Shown: piece after piece, positions 28,370 to 36,976 of the stretch | Layout: every line of letters starts with the position of its first letter | How positions within the stretch are numbered: the stretch's first letter is position 1 | Program-made: the position numbers and the translations under genes | Notes under the pieces: generated by a model | What the model saw: only the letters and a program-made list of their open reading frames with translations | What the model was told of the DNA's origin: nothing | The model's database searches: none | Source: Sphaerotilus mobilis | GTDB lineage: Bacteria; Pseudomonadota; Gammaproteobacteria; Burkholderiales; Burkholderiaceae_C | DNA length: 64,000 bases | Assembly (NCBI RefSeq): GCF_004216565.1 | Contig: NZ_SGWV01000008.1 | Coordinates: 834,673-898,672 of the forward strand | Reading direction: 5' to 3'

Positions 28370-29632
28370 TCAGCGCAGGTTGACCAGCGTCTGCATGATC
28401 GAGTCTTCGGTCTTGATGGTCTGCGCATTGGCCTGGTAGACCCGCTGCGCCGTCATCATGTTGACCAGCTCGGAGGTCAGGTCGACGTTGGACTCCTCCA
28501 GCGCGCCCGATTGCAGCTGGCCCATATTGCCGCTGCCGGCGGTGCCCACGATCGGGCCGCCCGAGGCGAAGGTCGAGGTCCAGGCGTTGCCGCCCATGGC
28601 CTGCAGGCCCTGCGGGTTGCGGAAGCTCGCCAGCTCCAGCTGGCCGGCCGCCTTGGTCAGGCCGTTCGAGTAGCGCGCGGTGATGATCCCGTTGCTCTCG
28701 ATGTTCAGGCTGGTGATCTGGCCCGGCGCATAGCCGGTCTGGGCCACGTCGGTGACGCTGAACAGCGCGCCGTACTGCGTCGCCTGGGTGAAGTCCATGC
28801 TGACGGCGGTGATGGGCTCGGTGGTCGAGCCATCGGCCAGCGTGGTCGCCGGGATGTCGAAGGTGAAGGGCGCGGCGGGCGCCACGGGCGCCGCGCCGGT
28901 GGTCGGGAACTGCAGCGTCGTCAGCGGCGCGGCATTGCCCGCGCCGTCATCGACCACCGAGGTGCCGTTGGCGGTGGCGTAGACGTCCCAGGTGTCCGCG
29001 CCGGTCTTCTGGAAGTAGTAGGTCATCGCCACCGGCTGGCCCTTGACGTCGTAGGCCGTCAGCGAGGTTGCCTTGTTGTAGGTGCTCGGGTCGTCGAAGT
29101 TGATGCCCCCGGCGGCCGGCAGGGTCGGCTGGTTGCGCGAGTCGAGGTTCATCTCCATCGTGATCTCGTCGGTCGCCTGCGGGTCGATGCCGGCGGTCGG
29201 CAGGCGCAGGTCGCTGGCCGCACGCGGGATCACCACGCCCTGGTCGTCGGCCTGGTAGCCCATCAGCTTCTGGCCGCCGTTGTTGACGATGTAGCCTTCG
29301 CTGTCGAGCTTGAACTGGCCGTTGCGGCTGTAGACCACCGCGCCGGTCGTGTCGTGCATCTGGAAGAAGCCGTTGCCGTTGATCGCCACGTCCAGCGGGT
29401 TCTCGGTCGCGCTGATGCTGCCCTGTGTGAACTGCTGCGCCACGGTGGCCAGCCGCACGCCGATGCCGATGTTGCTGGTGCCGGTGCTGGCGAGGTTGCT
29501 GGCGTACATGTCGGCGAACTCGGCCCGCGAGGCCTTGGCGCCATAGGTGTTGGCGTTGGCAACGTTGTTGCCGATCACCTCGAGGTTCTTGCTGGTGGCG
29601 TTCAAGCCGGAGAGGCCTTGCTGGAAGCTCAT
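28370..29632 (-). CDS. flgE: Flagellar hook protein FlgE
   Basis: This 420-residue hook subunit starts MSFQQGLSGLNATSKNLEVI, then GNNVANANTYGAK, which is diagnostic of FlgE. The terminal coil has SNVDLTSELVNMMTAQRVYQ. The middle is the usual surface-exposed variable domain. It follows flgD by 46 nt. Confidence 0.97.
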   Translation of the reverse strand: MSFQQGLSGLNATSKNLEVIGNNVANANTYGAKASRAEFADMYASNLASTGTSNIGIGVRLATVAQQFTQGSISATENPLDVAINGNGFFQMHDTTGAVVYSRNGQFKLDSEGYIVNNGGQKLMGYQADDQGVVIPRAASDLRLPTAGIDPQATDEITMEMNLDSRNQPTLPAAGGINFDDPSTYNKATSLTAYDVKGQPVAMTYYFQKTGADTWDVYATANGTSVVDDGAGNAAPLTTLQFPTTGAAPVAPAAPFTFDIPATTLADGSTTEPITAVSMDFTQATQYGALFSVTDVAQTGYAPGQITSLNIESNGIITARYSNGLTKAAGQLELASFRNPQGLQAMGGNAWTSTFASGGPIVGTAGSGNMGQLQSGALEESNVDLTSELVNMMTAQRVYQANAQTIKTEDSIMQTLVNLR

Positions 29633-29678
29633 GGTCGTGTCCTCGCGGGGGGTGGTGTGTCGGGGTTCGTCTCAGGCG

Positions 29679-30368
29679 TCACTGGGCAAAGGCCTTGACG
29701 TCGGCATAGGCCAGGCGCTTGCCGCTGGCCAGGTCCAGGCTGAGGCTGCCGTTGGCGGTGCTGACGGCGACGATCTCGTCGCGCATCAGGGTCGTCGCAC
29801 CGACCTGGGCGGCGCCGCTGGTGGCGACGACGCGGAAGGTCAGGTTGCTGGTGTCGATCGCGGTCTGGCCCTCGGCCGGCACCGGGGGTGTCCAGTCGAC
29901 GCTGTGGCGGCCGGTGGTCTCCGCGCCCAGGTCGATGGTGTCGACCACCCGGCCGGAAGCCGACAGCACCTCGACCTTGGTCGAATCGGCCGCACCGGCG
30001 AGGTCGAAGCTGGCGCGCGCGCGGCCATCGCTGCCCAAGGCCAGCTTGTTGCCGTTGACCAGCACGCCCTGCCCGACCAGCTGCGCGCCTTGCATGGCCT
30101 GCATCTGGGTGAACTGGGTCGACATCGACTGGATGCTCTCGTTGACCTTCTCGATGCCCGAGACGGTGTTGATCTGCGCCATCTGGCTGGTGACCTGCGC
30201 GTTGTCCATCGGGCTCAACGGGTCCTGGTTCTGCATCTGCGCGACCAGCAGCTTGAGGAAGCGGTCGGCCGAGGCCTCGGTCGCCGTCTGGCTGCCCGCG
30301 CTGCCGTTGAGCTGCTGGTAGAGCGCCGACGAGCTGGCCGATGAGGAGGTGCCGGTGATCGTGGTCAT
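29679..30368 (-). CDS. flgD: Hook-capping scaffold protein FlgD
   Basis: This 229-residue protein caps the growing hook and is later replaced. The N-terminal signature RFLKLLVAQMQNQDPLSPMD (about 36-55) is the conserved FlgD core, followed by the Ig-like middle domain. The first 30 residues are Ser/Thr-rich, as is usual. It lies between flgC and flgE. Confidence 0.96.
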   Translation of the reverse strand: MTTITGTSSSASSSALYQQLNGSAGSQTATEASADRFLKLLVAQMQNQDPLSPMDNAQVTSQMAQINTVSGIEKVNESIQSMSTQFTQMQAMQGAQLVGQGVLVNGNKLALGSDGRARASFDLAGAADSTKVEVLSASGRVVDTIDLGAETTGRHSVDWTPPVPAEGQTAIDTSNLTFRVVATSGAAQVGATTLMRDEIVAVSTANGSLSLDLASGKRLAYADVKAFAQ

Positions 30369-30409
30369 GGACGTTCAGCCTTGGGGTAGGGGTTCGACGA
30401 CGGCCGGGC

Positions 30410-30820
30410 TCAGGAGCCCGAGCCCATCTGCAGCGTCTTGAGCAGCAGGGTCTTGGCCGTGTTCATGACCTCGACGTTGTTCTGGTAGGAGCGCGAGGCG
30501 GCCATCATGTTGACCATCTCCTCGACCGCATTGACGTTGCTGTAGGTGACGTAGCCGTCGGCATCGGCCTGCGGGTGCTTCGGGTCGTGTACCTTGCGCC
30601 CGGGGGTCTGGTCCTCGATGACCTGCGAGACCTTGACGCCGGCGGCGCCCTGCTCGCCCATCGCGACGGTCTGGAACATCACCTGACGGGCCTTGAAGCT
30701 CTGGCCGTCCGGGCCGGCCACCGTGTCGGCGTTGGCGAGGTTGGTCGCCACCGTGTTGAGCCGCTGGCTCTGCGCGCTGACGGCGCTGCCAGCGACGTTG
30801 AAGATCTTCATCATGGACAT
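30410..30820 (-). CDS. flgC: Flagellar proximal rod protein FlgC
   Basis: This 136-residue rod protein has the pattern NTVATNLANADTV near the N-terminus and VNAVEEMVNMMAASRSYQNN at the C-terminus, both diagnostic. It is 49 nt after flgB. Confidence 0.96.
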   Translation of the reverse strand: MSMMKIFNVAGSAVSAQSQRLNTVATNLANADTVAGPDGQSFKARQVMFQTVAMGEQGAAGVKVSQVIEDQTPGRKVHDPKHPQADADGYVTYSNVNAVEEMVNMMAASRSYQNNVEVMNTAKTLLLKTLQMGSGS

Positions 30821-30869
30821 GGCGCGTGCGCTCCTTGCGTCGGTTCAGGTCAGGCGGACGGTGGCCACG

Positions 30870-31289
30870 TCACTGGCCCTTGATGGCCGACATCAGCGTC
30901 GACACCTGGCCGTTGACGAAGCGCAGCGAGGCCTCGTACTTGACGGCGTTGTCGGCGAAGCTGGCCCGCTCGCGGTCCATGTCGACGGTGTTGTTGTCGA
31001 GGTTGCTCTGGGCCTGGGTGGCGAACTGCAAGGTGCTGGCCTCGCGTCCGCCCGCGCCGACGGGGAAGTGGGCGCCGTGGGTCGTCAGCAGCGGCCCGCC
31101 CGGGCTGCCTGGGGCCGGCGCGGCGCCGGTGGCTTGCTTGAGGGCGCTGGCGAAGTCGATGTCGCGGGCCACATAGCCGGGCGTCTCGGCGTTGGCGATG
31201 TTGCTGGCGATCAGGCGCTGACGCTCCGAACGCAGCACGAGCGCCTGGGACTGGAAGTCCAGCGTGTCGGTGAGGCGGTTGGTGATCAT
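30870..31289 (-). CDS. flgB: Flagellar proximal rod protein FlgB
   Basis: This 139-residue rod subunit carries LIASNIANAETPGYVARDID, the FlgB signature. The frame extends upstream to 31547, but the ATG at 31289 begins exactly where FlgB proteins begin (MITNRLTDTLDFQ), and the extension would run through the flgA promoter region. It is the first gene of the flgB-to-flgL operon, divergent from flgA. Confidence 0.95.
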   Translation of the reverse strand: MITNRLTDTLDFQSQALVLRSERQRLIASNIANAETPGYVARDIDFASALKQATGAAPAPGSPGGPLLTTHGAHFPVGAGGREASTLQFATQAQSNLDNNTVDMDRERASFADNAVKYEASLRFVNGQVSTLMSAIKGQ

Positions 31290-31440
31290 GGTGTGCGCTC
31301 CTGCGTCGCCCCGACAGATGGCCGGCGCTTGAACCGATTGTTGGGCGGCACCTCGCCAAACATGAGCGGGAATAGCGGGGCAGTTGGCCGTCATCTCCGC
31401 GCCTGGCGGACCACAGCGCAGACCTAAAGTGCGGCTCACC

Positions 31441-32280
31441 ATGTCCTCAGATCGCCCGCCAGCCACCGCCCACGCCGCACCGGCCCGCCCCCTGTCGGGC
31501 CGTGTCGCCGCGTTGCCGCTGCGCGTGGTCGGCGACTGCATGGGCACCCTGCTCGCGACGCTCGCCGCCGCGCTGCTGCTGACCTTGCTGGGCCTGCCGC
31601 AGCAAGCCCGTGCTCAAACCGTCTCACAGGCCCCGTCACAGGCACCCGCCCAGCCGGGCAGCCCGATCCCGCTGGAACAGATCCTTGGCCTGGCCCGCGA
31701 CGGTGCCGGCGCACCGCTCGGTGCCCGCGTCGACGTCATCCCCGGCCAGCTCGATCCGCGCCTGCGCCTCGCGCCCTGCGAGCAGATCCAGCCCTACCTG
31801 CCGCCCGGTGCCCGCCCCTGGGGCAAGACCCGCGTCGGCCTGCGCTGCACCCGCGGTGCGGTCGCCTGGAACGTCTTCCTGCCCGTCACCGTCAAGGTCT
31901 GGGCGCCGGCCATCGTCACCGCCGTGCCGGTGGCGGCCGACACGCCGCTGGCGGCCGAGCACCTGCAGCTGGCGGTGGTCGACATCGCCGAGTCGAACAG
32001 CCCCGTGTACAGCCGCAGCGACGAGCTGATCGGCCGCCGCCTGAGCCGCGCCCAGGCCGCCGGCGCGACGCTGCGCGCCGACACCCTGCGCGCGCGGATC
32101 TGGTTCGGCGCGGGCGATCTGGTCCAGGTCGACTCGGTCGGCAACGGTTTTCGCATCAGCGGCGAGGCCGAGGCGCTGAGCCCCGGCGTCGAAGGCCAGC
32201 CCGTGCGGCTGCGCGCGGCCAGCGGCAAGCTGCTGTCGGCCTGGCCAGTCGGCGAGCGACGCGCGGAGATCCGCTTGTGA
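31441..32280 (+). CDS. flgA: P-ring chaperone FlgA
   Basis: This 279-residue periplasmic chaperone assists P-ring assembly. A hydrophobic signal segment (about residues 37-56, ending QARAQ) is followed by the SAF/FlgA fold; the C-terminal half with GAGDLVQVDSVGNGFRISGE is diagnostic. The ATG at 31441 gives a rather long n-region; starts at 31384 or 31540 are possible, and no strong ribosome site decides. It is divergent from flgB across about 150 bp in which I could not identify a convincing promoter. Confidence 0.9.
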   Translation: MSSDRPPATAHAAPARPLSGRVAALPLRVVGDCMGTLLATLAAALLLTLLGLPQQARAQTVSQAPSQAPAQPGSPIPLEQILGLARDGAGAPLGARVDVIPGQLDPRLRLAPCEQIQPYLPPGARPWGKTRVGLRCTRGAVAWNVFLPVTVKVWAPAIVTAVPVAADTPLAAEHLQLAVVDIAESNSPVYSRSDELIGRRLSRAQAAGATLRADTLRARIWFGAGDLVQVDSVGNGFRISGEAEALSPGVEGQPVRLRAASGKLLSAWPVGERRAEIRL

Positions 32281-32674
32281 AAGAACACCGCTCAGGACCC
32301 GCCCCCGAGCCGCTTCCGGCGCGCCTGGCAGACCTGCATCCCCCACGTTCACGGGGCGTGACGGCCGTCACGCGCCTCGCCGCCCTCAAGTCCGCATGGG
32401 CGGCTGCCGAAACACACATCAGCCCCGGGGAACGGAACACGCCCTCCTCGACAGAACCTGAACAAGGTCCTCAAGCCCGAACGGGCGACGCCGATAAACC
32501 GGGGGCAGGCCGGACAAGGAAGTCCGGCCGACCGTTGGGTACGTCTCGCGACAGCGGGGCCGGCCTGTCGTCCCGCCGCTGCGGGATGACCGCAACCGGG
32601 CTCACAATGACGCGTCACGCACCGAGGCTGGCAGGGTCCATCCGGGACCCCGGCCGGCGCCACAGGAGAACGTC
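32281..32674. other. Intergenic region upstream of flgM
   Basis: This 394-bp stretch has no credible gene. It holds the sigma-28 promoter at 32471-32497 and then an untranslated leader of about 170 nt before flgM. No terminator for flgA is obvious. Confidence 0.7.
32471..32497 (+). promoter_or_regulatory. Sigma-28 (FliA) promoter of flgM-flgN
   Basis: TCAAGCCC, an 11-bp spacer, and an exact GCCGATAA match the FliA consensus (TAAAGTTT-N11-GCCGATAA). It points towards flgM, whose late expression from a FliA promoter is standard. Confidence 0.85.
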
Positions 32675-32998
32675 ATGAAGATCGGCAACACCTCTGCGCC
32701 CGCAGGCATCAACCCGACGGGCGCGGCCACGACCTCGAGCCGCCCGGCCGGTGAAGGCGGCGCCGTTCAAGGCACGGCATCGGCCAACAAGGCCGACGGC
32801 AGTGCGACGGTCGAGTTGTCCAGCACCGCACGAGCCCTCATGGAAGCAGCCGACGGGAGTTTCGACGCCCACAAGGTCGAACAGGTTCGCCAGTCGATTT
32901 CCGACGGCACCTACAAGATCAACGCCGACGCGATCGCCGACAAGCTGATCGCCAACGCCCGCGAAGTGCTCGGCAAGGTCGGTCCGACCGGGCACTGA
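32675..32998 (+). CDS. flgM: Anti-sigma-28 factor FlgM
   Basis: This 107-residue protein binds and inhibits FliA until it is exported through the completed hook-basal body. The N-terminal half is disordered (Gly, Ala, Thr, Ser). The C-terminal half contains the sigma-binding helices, with KVEQVRQSISDGTYKINADA as the conserved core. AGGAG lies 7 nt before the ATG. A sigma-28 promoter lies 178 nt upstream, giving the usual autoregulated loop. flgN follows 61 nt later. Confidence 0.95.
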   Translation: MKIGNTSAPAGINPTGAATTSSRPAGEGGAVQGTASANKADGSATVELSSTARALMEAADGSFDAHKVEQVRQSISDGTYKINADAIADKLIANAREVLGKVGPTGH

Positions 32999-33059
32999 GC
33001 CCATCGGACCCGTCCCGCCGTCCCGCTCCACACGCCGCCGCCACGGCACAGGCCACCGC

Positions 33060-33488
33060 ATGCATCCGCAGACCCGCTCCCTCGCCCCCGAGTTGAACCG
33101 CCGCCCTGCCGTCATGGCAGGTCCGGCGCCAGCCGAACTGGAAGGCCTGGTCGAGCAGCTGGAGACATCGCTGGCCGCCCTCGGGCAGGCACTCAGGCTG
33201 CGCGACGCGGACGCGATCGAGGGCCATGCCCAGCGCCTGCACCAGTCGCTCGAACGCGCCGTGCAAGGCTGCCAGCGTGCGGCCCGACAAGGTGGTCTGC
33301 CGGCACCGCTGCGTCACCGCCTGGTGCGGGCCAGCGGCCAGGTCGCCGCCCAGCGCGAGACCCTGGTGCGCGCCACCGTCGCGCTGGACCGCGCGATGGA
33401 TGCCCTGATGCCGCGCGATGCGGCCAATCTCTACGGCAGCCGCGGCTGGAGCGGCGCCAGCGCCGGCGGCGGTCAGCTGATCGGCTGA
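33060..33488 (+). CDS. flgN: Flagellar export chaperone FlgN
   Basis: This 142-residue, largely helical protein is rich in Ala, Leu, Arg and Gln. Its position after flgM and its helical pattern (LEGLVEQLETSLAALGQAL and later repeats) match FlgN, the cytoplasmic chaperone of FlgK and FlgL. The ATG at 33060 has only a weak AGG before it; the ATG at 33114 is an alternative. Identification rests on position and helix content more than on motifs. Confidence 0.8.
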   Translation: MHPQTRSLAPELNRRPAVMAGPAPAELEGLVEQLETSLAALGQALRLRDADAIEGHAQRLHQSLERAVQGCQRAARQGGLPAPLRHRLVRASGQVAAQRETLVRATVALDRAMDALMPRDAANLYGSRGWSGASAGGGQLIG

Positions 33489-33499
33489 TCAGCTGTGGA

Positions 33500-34069
33500 T
33501 CAGGTCTTGGGCAGCGTCACGCCACGCTGGCCCTGGTACTTGCCGCCCCGATCGGCATAGCTGGTCTCGCAGACCTCATCGCTCTCGAAGAACAGCACCT
33601 GGGCACAGCCCTCGCCGGCATAGATCTTGGCCGGCAGCGGCGTGGTGTTGCTGAACTCCAGCGTCACATAGCCTTCCCATTCCGGCTCGAACGGCGTCAC
33701 GTTGACGATGATTCCGCAGCGTGCGTACGTGCTCTTGCCGAGGCAAATGGTCAGGACGTTGCGCGGGATGCGGAAGTACTCGACCGTGCGGGCCAGCGCG
33801 AAGCTGTTGGGCGGGATGATGCAGACGTCGGACTCGATGTCCACGAAGCTGCGCTCATCGAAGTTCTTCGGGTCCACCACCGTGCTGTAGATGTTGGTGA
33901 AGACCTTGAATTCGGGTGCGCAGCGGATGTCGTAGCCGTAGCTGCTGGTGCCGTAGCTGACGATCTTCTGGCCATCGGCCGACTGCCGCACCTGGCCCGG
34001 CTCGAACGGCTCGATCATGCCGTGCTGCTCGGCCATGCGGCGGATCCACTTGTCGCTCTTGATGCTCAT
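33500..34069 (-). CDS. dcd: dCTP deaminase
   Basis: This 189-residue enzyme converts dCTP to dUTP for thymidylate synthesis. It starts [20 protein letters not shown] and carries the conserved core [16 protein letters not shown] and the active-site region with [13 protein letters not shown]. The length matches E. coli Dcd (193). It is convergent with flgN (11 nt between stops). Confidence 0.97.
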   Translation of the reverse strand: MSIKSDKWIRRMAEQHGMIEPFEPGQVRQSADGQKIVSYGTSSYGYDIRCAPEFKVFTNIYSTVVDPKNFDERSFVDIESDVCIIPPNSFALARTVEYFRIPRNVLTICLGKSTYARCGIIVNVTPFEPEWEGYVTLEFSNTTPLPAKIYAGEGCAQVLFFESDEVCETSYADRGGKYQGQRGVTLPKT

Positions 34070-34094
34070 CGTCGGCCTCTCTCAGGGGATGACG

Positions 34095-34121
34095 ATTCTA
34101 GGTTCGCGCCGCTCATGTCAG
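34095..34121 (-). promoter_or_regulatory. Possible sigma-70 promoter of dcd
   Basis: On the minus strand, TAGAAT (34100-34095) lies 26 nt before the dcd start, with CTGACA 15 bp upstream. The spacing is short, so this is tentative. Confidence 0.35.
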
Positions 34122-34158
34122 GATCATGGCTGGCACGTCAGCAACTGGAGGAGCAACC

Positions 34159-35205
34159 ATGACGACAACGATGCAGGCCGCCTGGCTCACCGGCCACGGT
34201 GGCAACGAGGTGGTGCAGATCGGCACGCGTGAGCGGCCGGTACGCGCAGCGGGCGAGGTCCTCGTGCGCATGAAGGCCGCGACGCTCAACCGGGTCGACC
34301 TCTACATGCGCGACAGCGGCGCGGGCATCACCCACCCGCTGCCGCTGGTGATGGGCGTGGACGGTGCCGGCGTGGTCGAGGACGTCGGCCCGGAAGAGAC
34401 CCGCTGGCAGGTCGGCCAACGGGTCGTCCTGCAGCCCATCGTCAGCTGCGGGCGCTGCGAGTTCTGCGAGCGTGGCGACACGCCGCTGTGCACCAGCGCC
34501 AGCTACCTCGGCGAGCACCGCCACGGCACGCTGGCTCAGTTCGTGAGCCTGCCAGCGCGCAACGTCTTTGCCCTGCCCGAGGGCCTGGACTTCGCACAAG
34601 GCGCCGCCCTCGGCGTCAACCACCTGACGGCCTGGCGCATGCTGTTCACCAAGGCCCGTGTGCAGCCCTGGGAGACCGTGTTGATCTTTGGCATCGGCGG
34701 CGGCGTCAGCCTGGCGGCCCTGCAGCTGGTCAAGGCGATCGGCGCCAAGGCCATCGTGACCTCGCGCGACGCCGGCAAGCTCGAACGCGCACGGGCCCAT
34801 GGCGCCGACGAGGTCGTGCTGGGCGCTGGCGACGAGATCGCGAAACAGGTCCTGAAGCTCACCGGCGGACGCGGCGTCGACGTGGTGATCGAGAACATCG
34901 GCACGGCGGTCTGGAGCGCCGCGTTGAAGTCCCTGGTGCGCGGCGGCCGCCTCGTCACCTGCGGCGCCACCTCGGGCGATCAGCCCGGCGCCGACATCCG
35001 CCGGCTGTTCATCCGCCAGTTGCAGGTCATCGGCTCGACCGCCGGCAGCCTCAACGAGTTCCGCGACCTGCTGACCTTTGTCGCCCAGCACAAGCTGCAA
35101 CCGGTGATCGATCAGACCTACCCGCTGGCCGAGCTGCACGCGGCGCTCGACCACCTCGATGCATCGCGGCAGTTCGGCAAGGTAGCGGTGGCCTTGCCGG
35201 ATTGA
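34159..35205 (+). CDS. Zinc-binding dehydrogenase / quinone oxidoreductase-type MDR protein
   Basis: This 348-residue protein is a medium-chain dehydrogenase with a GroES-like N-terminal domain and a Rossmann domain (FGIGGGVSLAALQLVKAIGA). The structural zinc lobe is present (C97, C100, C103, C111 in CGRCEFCERGDTPLC). However, the catalytic zinc positions read NRVD and MGVDGAG instead of the usual Cys and GHE motifs. It therefore probably reduces an activated C=C or quinone with NAD(P)H rather than oxidising an alcohol. GGAGGAG lies just before the ATG at 34159. It is a monocistronic-looking gene divergent from dcd. The substrate is unknown. Confidence 0.85.
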   Translation: MTTTMQAAWLTGHGGNEVVQIGTRERPVRAAGEVLVRMKAATLNRVDLYMRDSGAGITHPLPLVMGVDGAGVVEDVGPEETRWQVGQRVVLQPIVSCGRCEFCERGDTPLCTSASYLGEHRHGTLAQFVSLPARNVFALPEGLDFAQGAALGVNHLTAWRMLFTKARVQPWETVLIFGIGGGVSLAALQLVKAIGAKAIVTSRDAGKLERARAHGADEVVLGAGDEIAKQVLKLTGGRGVDVVIENIGTAVWSAALKSLVRGGRLVTCGATSGDQPGADIRRLFIRQLQVIGSTAGSLNEFRDLLTFVAQHKLQPVIDQTYPLAELHAALDHLDASRQFGKVAVALPD

Positions 35206-35218
35206 GGGCGGCCGACGA

Positions 35219-35258
35219 GTCCGCCCTTCAGTCCGCCATCCAGTCCGCCCTTCAGCCC
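35219..35258. repeat. 12-bp tandem repeat between the dehydrogenase and fdhD
   Basis: Three copies of a GTCCGCC(C/A)TTCA-like 12-bp unit, with a diverged partial fourth, fill most of the space between the convergent stops and run into the last codons of fdhD. Confidence 0.75.
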
Positions 35259-36160
35259 GCCAGCACCCGGTCGGCGTGGGCATAGACCGACGCCCGGTCG
35301 CCCCGGGTGAAGCCCGCGAGCACGAGGCCCGCAGCCTGCGCCGTGCGGGCGGCCAGTGCGGTCGGGGCGGAGATCGCGGCCAGCAGGCCCACGCCGGCAC
35401 TGGCGGTCTTGTAGACCATCTCGTAGCTGGCCCGGCTGGTCACCGCGATGAAGCCCTGTGACGGGTCGATGCCTTCGCGGGCCATCCGGCCGGTCAGCTT
35501 GTCGAGCGCGTTGTGGCGGCCCACGTCCTCGCGCACCAGCAGCACCTGGCCGTCGAGCTTGCACCAGGCCGCGGCATGGGTCGCGCCGGTGCGTTGCTGC
35601 AGGCCCTGGCCCTCGGACAGTCCGGCCATCGCGCGGCCCAGGGCCGACTGGTGGATGCGGACCTCGGCGGGCGCACGGCGCACCGGGCGCACGGCCTCGG
35701 CCAGGCTTTCGGTGCCACACAGGCCGCAGCCAGTGCGGCCGGCCAGCGTGCGACGCCGTTCCTTCAAGCGCATGAAGCAGCGCAGCGTGACGCGCAGTTC
35801 CAGCGTCAGGCCATGGGCCGCCGTGATCGTGCCGTCGGCCAGCACGCCGGGCGCGGCTTCGCCCTCGGCCTGCATCACGGCCGCGCCAGACAGGTCGCTG
35901 ACATGGGCCTCGCAGTCGAGCAGGTCATCGACGTCGTCGATGATCCCTTCGCTGAGCGAGAAGCCGAGCGCGAAGTCCTCCAGATCGGCCGGGCTGGCCA
36001 GCATCACCGCGTGCGAGATGCCGTTGTAGACCAGCGCCACGGGCACCTCCTCGGCCAGCACGTCGGTGGCGGTGCGGGCCTCGCCGGCACGCCAGCGCTG
36101 CACCTCGCGGTGGGAGGCATCGGCCAGCGGGGCGGCATCGGTGAGCAGGTCGGTCGTCAT
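35252..36160 (-). CDS. fdhD: Formate dehydrogenase accessory sulfurtransferase FdhD
   Basis: This 302-residue protein transfers sulfur from IscS to the molybdenum cofactor of formate dehydrogenase. The key GCGLCGTESL motif (CXXC) is present near residue 145, preceded by the EVPVALVYNGISHAVMLASP region typical of the family, and followed by FTRGDRASVYAHADR at the end. No formate dehydrogenase genes are in the window. It is co-directional with the manganese exporter gene upstream (38 nt apart). Confidence 0.93.
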   Translation of the reverse strand: MTTDLLTDAAPLADASHREVQRWRAGEARTATDVLAEEVPVALVYNGISHAVMLASPADLEDFALGFSLSEGIIDDVDDLLDCEAHVSDLSGAAVMQAEGEAAPGVLADGTITAAHGLTLELRVTLRCFMRLKERRRTLAGRTGCGLCGTESLAEAVRPVRRAPAEVRIHQSALGRAMAGLSEGQGLQQRTGATHAAAWCKLDGQVLLVREDVGRHNALDKLTGRMAREGIDPSQGFIAVTSRASYEMVYKTASAGVGLLAAISAPTALAARTAQAAGLVLAGFTRGDRASVYAHADRVLAG

Positions 36161-36198
36161 GCGGAAATTGTCCCATCGCGACGCACGCGATCACCGGC

Positions 36199-36774
36199 TC
36201 AGAACAGCGACCCGACGTTGAGCAGGGCCAGCACGCCCAGGACCGCAAAGATCGCCGCCGACACGCCGTGCACCAGCTTCATGGGCACCGCGCGTGTGAC
36301 CCGGTCCCCCAGGTACACCGCCGGCACATTGGCCAGCATCATGCCCAGGGTCGTCCCCATGACCACGCCAACCAGCGCGTCATAGCGGGCCGCCAGCGCG
36401 ACGGTGGCGATCTGCGTCTTGTCGCCCATCTCGGCCAGGAAGAAGGCGACCACGGTGGTGCCGAACACGCCCAGGCGCGAGACCTTGCCGTCGAGCGCCT
36501 CGTCATCGGCCTGGTCAGGGATCAGCATCCAGACCGCCATCGCGAGGAAGGACAGGCCCAGGCCCCAGCGCAGAACGGTCGGGCCCAGGAAGGCGGCGAC
36601 CGCGTTGCCCACCGCGCCGGCCATGGCGTGGTTGGCCAGCGTGGCCACCAGGATGCCCAGCACGATGGGCACGGGCTTCTTGAAACGTGCCGCGAGCATG
36701 AAGGCCAGCAGCTGCGTCTTGTCGCCCATTTCGCCCAGGGCGACGACACCGGTGGAGATCAGGAAGGCTTCCAT
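36199..36774 (-). CDS. UPF0016/TMEM165 family manganese exporter
   Basis: This 191-residue inner-membrane protein has about six transmembrane helices in two homologous halves. Each half carries the family's E-x-G-D-K-T motif (GEMGDKT at about 14-20 and AEMGDKT at about 114-120), which binds the transported cation. Bacterial relatives such as V. cholerae MneA export manganese. A yybP-ykoY manganese riboswitch directly upstream (36814-36960) supports this strongly. The frame continues upstream through the riboswitch, but the protein family starts at the ATG at 36774. The ribosome site is weak (CGGA), as might be expected for a leader under structural control. Confidence 0.9.
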   Translation of the reverse strand: MEAFLISTGVVALGEMGDKTQLLAFMLAARFKKPVPIVLGILVATLANHAMAGAVGNAVAAFLGPTVLRWGLGLSFLAMAVWMLIPDQADDEALDGKVSRLGVFGTTVVAFFLAEMGDKTQIATVALAARYDALVGVVMGTTLGMMLANVPAVYLGDRVTRAVPMKLVHGVSAAIFAVLGVLALLNVGSLF

Positions 36775-36813
36775 GTGGGATGTGGGATGTGGGTTCCGGG
36801 GCCGAAGAACGCA

Positions 36814-36960
36814 TGTGACCTCGGACACCTGCGGCCCGCGCGACAGGTGGACAAGGTCAACGGTCTGGCCAGGCGGGGGGCTGTCGGCGCCAGGATCGGT
36901 GGGCGATCCAGTGTGTTGACGCACGACCCCTGCGGGGTTGCAGGGCGGCTACTCCCCGGT
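36814..36960 (-). ncRNA. yybP-ykoY manganese riboswitch
   Basis: Read on the minus strand, the leader contains GGGGAGTAG (36957-36949), CGTCAACACAC (36921-36911) and GACCGTTGACCTTG (36865-36852), the conserved blocks of the yybP-ykoY aptamer. A long arm then pairs GACCTTGTCCACCTG with CAGGTGTCCGAGGTC. This RNA senses Mn2+ and typically turns on Mn exporters of the MntP and TMEM165 families, matching the gene that follows about 40 nt later. No U-tract is seen, so control is probably at translation. Confidence 0.85.
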
Positions 36961-36970
36961 GACGACGCGG

Positions 36971-36976
36971 ATTCTA
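36971..36976 (-). promoter_or_regulatory. Likely -10 box for the riboswitch-exporter transcript
   Basis: TAGAAT on the minus strand includes the cueR stop codon (TAG, 36976-36974). Transcription would start about 36964, just before the GGGGAGTAG of the aptamer. The -35 region is not convincing. Confidence 0.45.

Noticed and set aside
31290..31440. FlhDC or sigma-54 sites in the flgA-flgB divergent region
   Set aside because: No TGGCAC-N5-TTGCA match and no convincing FlhDC repeats by eye; some partial CCGAT matches are too weak to call.
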